Below are positions 5,697 through 8,994 of a stretch of DNA of 8,994 nucleotides, piece after piece. This stretch comes from DAOVQB01 sp023128935 (GTDB taxonomy: Bacteria > Eisenbacteria > RBG-16-71-46 > CAIMUX01 > WJJG01). The stretch spans positions 1 to 8,994 of the forward strand of contig DAOVQB010000187.1 in NCBI GenBank assembly GCA_030628905.1, written 5' to 3'. Both the position numbers and the translations under genes were made by a program. The notes under the pieces are model-generated. The model saw nothing but the letters and a program-made list of their open reading frames with translations, did no database searches and was not told the DNA's origin. How positions within the stretch are numbered: position 1 is the stretch's first letter; each line of letters opens with the position of its first letter.

Positions 5697-7062
5697 TCAT
5701 GGTGTCACATGATACTGTCGCACCAGCATGATGCTCTTGGAATCCTCGTATTCACCGGCAACGACTCGCAAGAAGTACATGCCATTGGCAAGTTTCCTGT
5801 CGGCCTTGTCACTGCCATCCCAAGTCAGGGAATACACCGACGGCTCGTATATGCCATCCATGAGCGTGCTCACAACCCGACCTGACACGTCGACCACATC
5901 CAAGCGCACTTCCTCCTCATGAGGAAGCACGAACTGGAACACAGTCAACTCACGCATAGGATTCGGATAGGGAGCACGCAACATGATACCAGGCAACCGG
6001 GGATAGATCTCATCCACAGAGTTTTGGCCGGTTGGCAGAAATATCGGCCAGCCATAGTTGTGCACACTCGCGAGATAGTCACGCAAGCCAGGTTGACGCT
6101 CACCCAGCGAACGCTGAGCCCACCTCGACGAGATGCTGGGCAAACCCATTCACAGCAGCATCCTGCCTGATCTGCATATCCCAGCAGGGCTCGAAATCGC
6201 TGTCATGCAGCAAGAAGGTATCGTAGCCGTCATCCTGGTATTGTCCCTCCACCCACAAGGACAGATCATGAACAGACTGAATCACTTCACACTCTTCATT
6301 CAAGTCACCATCCATGATCATCACCCGTGAAGGCAGGGCATCATAGTTCTCCAGCCAGAGCAGGCATGTAGTGACAGCATTGTTGACCTCTTCAAGCGTG
6401 TGAGCAGGCACCCGCACATAAGGCAGATCCGGCAGCTCATCACCATCGAAGTCAACCAGCAAGGCATCCTTAACGCACGTATCGGTGTAGTAGCAGATGC
6501 CCGTGCTATCAGGCGTGTAGTAAGAGCCCATCACATACCGCTCATGACCAGGATCCTCATAATTCTCACCGATGAACATGACATGCGGAGTGAACCCCAG
6601 ACCATCCCACTGGTTGTACGCATCAGCCAGCGTAGCACGGATGTCATCAGGATCATCACTCGTCAAGTACACGTCAGAGGACAGGGAGAAATGATCCCAG
6701 TAGTACTGCATGACTGGAGCAATCGCATCCAGATACTCCTGACAAGGACTCACCCAGAGCAGCTCAGCTAGACCACCACTACGCGGACCACTACTGCGCG
6801 GGCCACTACTGCGCGGGCCACTACTGCGCGGACCACTACTGCGCGAACCACCACTGCGCGCACCACCAGTAAGGTCATCATACGGAAAGACCGGATGACC
6901 ATCAAAGGCAGGATAGTCCCGGGTCACACTCAAGATAGCCTCGAGGTTGTCAGGCCTTCGACCCACCTGGAATGGACGCGACCTAGTCGTACCGCTTGAT
7001 TCCGCCCTCAAATACACAAGAAGTCCCTGAATAATAGGTACATTGCCTTGATATATGCTCAT
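5697..7062 (-). pseudogene. Split C25 (gingipain)-like protease gene with C-terminal sorting domain
   Basis: Two overlapping minus-strand frames look like one broken gene. The upstream frame (7062-6100, 320 residues) resembles the N-terminal half of a C25 peptidase: LLWVSPCQEYLDAIAPVM (101-118), PHVMFIGENYED (159-170) and DFDGDELPDLPYVRVPAHTLEE (204-225), the family's D-G-D...PD...R-P-A..T..E signature. It stops after VEVGSAFAG. The downstream frame (6149-5697, 150 residues) carries a FlgD/T9SS-like domain: APYPNPM (59-65), VVDVSGRVV (85-93), LTWDGSD (108-114), ANGMYFLRV (121-129). The segment expected between them, with the catalytic GHG histidine and the cysteine, is not seen in either frame. 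The upstream frame also lacks a signal peptide, with an in-frame stop 18 codons before the ATG. A frameshift plus an internal deletion and 5' truncation explain this best. Alternatives are a sequencing error or a non-catalytic relative. A 15-bp tandem repeat interrupts residues 67-97. Confidence 0.6.
6772..6861 (-). repeat. 15-bp tandem repeat, six copies, encoding an RSSGP-type linker
   Basis: Six contiguous 15-bp units (plus-strand consensus RCCACTACTGCGCGG) start at 6772, 6787, 6802, 6817, 6832 and 6847. The four inner units are nearly identical and the outer ones diverge. On the minus strand they stay in frame and encode repeated R-S-S-G-P, a flexible Ser/Gly/Pro/Arg linker just before the C25-like region. 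Because the unit is a multiple of three, copy number can change by slippage without breaking the frame. Confidence 0.85.
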
Positions 7063-7167
7063 ATTTGACTTGCAACTGCCCTGATTTTGGAACAGTATGA
7101 TACGGCTTCAACCTTGATTCTTGGCCGCTATTGGGCGGGCTGTGAGGACTTTCCCGGAAGGGCTGCA

Positions 7168-8502
7168 ATGAAGCGTCTAATCGATCATGAACTCAGGGCC
7201 TGGCAGATGGCGTCGGACAGAAAGGCGCTTCTCGTCCGCGGCGCCCGTCAGGTGGGGAAAACGCACTCCATCCGCCAACTTGGCGAAGCCTACGACGAAC
7301 TCGTGGAATTGAATCTGGAGATGAGGCCCGAGTATGCCCAGCTCTTTCGGCAAGACCTCGATCCACATCGCATAGTTCGCGATCTCAGGTTAATGACAGG
7401 AAAACAGTTGATGCCGGGGAAGTCACTTCTCTTTATTGACGAGATTCAGCAAGAGCCACTGGCCATGAATGCTCTGAGATATTTCTACGAGATTATGCCT
7501 GAGATGCATGTTATTGCTGCCGGTTCTCTTTTGGAATTCGCCATCGAGGAAATCGGCATACCAGTAGGGCGAATCACATCTCTGCATATGTATCCTATGT
7601 CCTTTCTGGAATTTCTGGTTGCGCACAAACATGGTGCTCTGGCCGAGCACTTGCTGGATGCCGAGCCGCCTTTTGCGGTCAGTTCCCCTGTTCACGAGAA
7701 GTATCTGCGATTGGTAGGTGAGTACCTTGCTGTCGGCGGCATGCCGGAAGCCGTGCAGTCATGGGTCATACACGAAGATCTGGCGCGTTGCGGTAGAATA
7801 CACGCCGCGATCACTACTGCCTACCGTCAGGATTTCGCCAAGTACGCAAAAAAGTACCAGGTGAAGTATGTCGATCTGGTATTCAATGAGGCGTCGATAT
7901 TACTCGGCAGGAAGTTCAAGTACAGCGCTCTTTCCGGTCAGTGGAAAACACGTGAACTCGCACCAGCACTTGATCTTTTGTGCAAGGCCTCCGTCATCCA
8001 CAAGGTCACCCGTTCCTCAGGCAATGGAATCCCCTTGAAAGCGGAATCCGATCCGAAGCACTTCAAAATCCTGTTCCTTGACGTTGGCTTGGCCCAATCG
8101 GTCCTTGGTCTCAAGGTGGCCGACTGGATACTGGACCCGGCTGCTGCGGTGATCAATGCGGGCTCCATCACGGAGGCTTTCGTCGGGCAAGAGATGCTGG
8201 CCTACAGTCACCCCTGGGACGAACATGAACTCCACTACTGGCACCGCGAGGCCCGCGCAAGCAATGCTGAAGTCGATTACCTGTTGGAAGTGGAGGATGC
8301 AGTTGTGCCGATTGAGGTGAAGAGCGGCACGACCGGAAGTCTGCGTAGTCTACGTCTTTTCCTGGAGGAGAAGCGCGGCAAGACACCGTTCGGCATTCGG
8401 TTCTCAGGTCAAACCGGTTCCGTCCACAGCGATCTTCGTTCCTTTGCTATCTATGCCGTAGCCAACCTTTTTCGCGAACGGATTGCCCGCGACTGGTTGT
8501 GA
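7168..8502 (+). CDS. AAA ATPase with C-terminal DUF4143 domain
   Basis: A 444-residue member of the AAA/DUF4143 ATPase family (COG1373 type), whose biological role is not established. The ATPase part shows Walker A GARQVGKT (25-32), Walker B LLFIDEIQ (87-94) and an AAGS sensor-like stretch (117-120) followed by LLEFAIEE. The DUF4143 region ends with EVDYLLEVED (368-377) and IEVKSG (382-387), an E-x-D...E-x-K arrangement like a PD-(D/E)XK nuclease-type fold; nuclease activity is not shown for the family. The ATG at 7168 is chosen because MKRLIDHEL matches the family's usual beginning and a GGAAGGG site (7156-7162) precedes it; the in-frame ATG at 7087 would add 27 residues of non-protein-like sequence. 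Length is normal and the frame intact. It is on the strand opposite to everything on its left, standing alone between remnants, which fits horizontal acquisition. Confidence 0.9.
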   Translation: MKRLIDHELRAWQMASDRKALLVRGARQVGKTHSIRQLGEAYDELVELNLEMRPEYAQLFRQDLDPHRIVRDLRLMTGKQLMPGKSLLFIDEIQQEPLAMNALRYFYEIMPEMHVIAAGSLLEFAIEEIGIPVGRITSLHMYPMSFLEFLVAHKHGALAEHLLDAEPPFAVSSPVHEKYLRLVGEYLAVGGMPEAVQSWVIHEDLARCGRIHAAITTAYRQDFAKYAKKYQVKYVDLVFNEASILLGRKFKYSALSGQWKTRELAPALDLLCKASVIHKVTRSSGNGIPLKAESDPKHFKILFLDVGLAQSVLGLKVADWILDPAAAVINAGSITEAFVGQEMLAYSHPWDEHELHYWHREARASNAEVDYLLEVEDAVVPIEVKSGTTGSLRSLRLFLEEKRGKTPFGIRFSGQTGSVHSDLRSFAIYAVANLFRERIARDWL

Positions 8503-8813
8503 GTTATCAGAGAGGATCGCGGAACGGAGGTGTGGATAGTTAAAACCTCATCCGAGCATCACTGAAGCCGATTACGCGTGTCCCTCAGAAGGGCAAGACG
8601 GTCTCGGTGATTGTGAAGAAACGTAATCCAACGCTGGTGGGAACGCCGGTCGGGTAGAAGTGGTCCCCATTTTTTGGACAGTCTGGCGTTTGCCTACATC
8701 CCACATTCGTCACCCATTTGATTTGAATTTTCATGAATTATCGTAATCCGATCTTTTCCGCACGCTCTCCATTCTCTTTGTGCGGGATGGGCACTGTCCA
8801 TGCGTTGAGATAG
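8503..8813. other. Gene-poor stretch downstream of the ATPase gene
   Basis: No complete gene is seen. A plus-strand frame without an ATG runs from 8544 to a TAG at 8655-8657 and reads, in part, VPQKGKTVSVIVKKRNPTLV; it looks protein-like but I do not recognise it, and it may be a gene fragment. Just after it lies a sequence resembling an IS3-family terminus. No hairpin with a T-run was found after the ATPase stop. Confidence 0.4.
8658..8683. mobile_element. Possible IS3-family terminal sequence (orphan end)
   Basis: The core TGGTCCCCATTTTTTGGACA (8661-8680) resembles the ends of many IS3-type elements, which pair a GACCCC-like block with an A/T-run and TGGACA or its complement. No transposase frame or matching opposite end is present in the window. 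It would be a leftover or solo end. The resemblance is from memory and is not proven. Confidence 0.3.
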
Positions 8814-8994
8814 AGATGTCATAGCGGGGAGCGCCACGGGCCACGGCACTATCTGGTGGTCCGGGAGAAAGGACGGCAACGGCAGAAATACATACCGAAC
8901 GCGCAGGTTGCCGCCGCTCAAACGGGTCTAGCCGAGTATCACAGAGTTCGTGAGATCGTCGACCGGATAACGCACATCAACCTCGCACTCATGA
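8814..8994 (+). pseudogene. DUF6788-like protein fragment, open at the right edge
   Basis: After a TAG at 8811-8813 a plus-strand frame reads CHSGERHGPRHYLVV, then GRQRQKYIPNAQVA, then AEYHRVREIVDRITHINLAL, and remains open at the window end. The pattern of Cys, HGP-x-x-YL, a basic stretch with YIP, and a Leu/Ile-spaced helix matches the central and C-terminal part of DUF6788 proteins. These short proteins are, as I recall, often encoded next to transposases. The usual N-terminal part with the start codon and the first Cys of the C-x-C-like cluster is missing: the nucleotides upstream are in other frames or interrupted by stops. It is probably a broken copy, although the right end is cut only by the window. 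Confidence 0.5.

Noticed and set aside
6100..6149. Programmed ribosomal frameshift joining the two C25-like frames
   Set aside because: No slippery heptamer is seen in the overlap, and the joined product would still lack the catalytic His and Cys, so decay fits better.
5919..6771. Several plus-strand open frames opposite the C25-like remnant
   Set aside because: They mirror the minus-strand frames; the minus strand carries recognisable family motifs and the plus strand none.
7065..7101. Sigma-70 promoter for the ATPase gene (TTGACT at 7065 and TATGAT at 7096)
   Set aside because: The two boxes are 25 bp apart, too far for a normal sigma-70 promoter; TATGAT alone is weak evidence.
7087..7167. 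Upstream start of the ATPase at 7087
   Set aside because: The 27 extra residues do not resemble the family, and the ATG at 7168 has a good ribosome binding site and the typical N-terminus.

Overview
The window looks like an accessory, partly decaying stretch of a fairly GC-rich Gram-negative-type genome. Several traits fit the FCB-like and candidate-phylum bacteria (for example Eisenbacteria, Krumholzibacteriota or Latescibacterota): exported six-bladed beta-propeller proteins, C-terminal FlgD/T9SS-like sorting domains, a C25 (gingipain)-like protease remnant, and a sigma-54 activator with a TPR sensor part. This placement is inference; there is no rRNA or other phylogenetic marker.

Positions 1-5079 (all minus strand) hold the most coherent unit. 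Reading from right to left there is an exported six-bladed beta-propeller protein (5079-3787), a small exported protein of unknown family (3659-3333), and 17 nt later an 888-residue sigma-54 enhancer-binding regulator with an N-terminal TPR region instead of a receiver domain (3315-649). Beyond its stop lies a gene-free stretch of about 610 nt. It carries a helically phased array of YCGGAC/GTCCGR hexamers spaced 11 bp apart (444-499), a second degenerate 10-11-bp cluster (532-558), a good -24/-12 sigma-54 promoter match pointing left (199-184) overlapped by palindromes, and then a well-placed ribosome binding site and the first 12 codons of another exported protein running off the left edge (35-1). 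The simplest reading is that the TPR regulator binds the hexamer array as an enhancer and drives the sigma-54 promoter of the left-edge secreted protein, in response to a signal linked to the exported propeller and small protein.

Positions 5080-7062 (minus strand) are mostly decayed: a fragment of a FlgD/T9SS-like C-terminal domain (5410-5520), then a C25 protease-like gene split into two frames, apparently lacking its catalytic His and Cys segment and carrying six tandem copies of a 15-bp repeat (6772-6861).

Positions 7063-8994 switch to the plus strand. An intact AAA ATPase of the DUF4143 family (7168-8502) is followed by a non-coding stretch with a sequence resembling an IS3-family end (8658-8683) and by a start-less DUF6788-like fragment running off the right edge (8814-8994). 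An intact strand-switched ATPase gene between decayed genes and IS-like remnants suggests an insertion-prone accessory spot.
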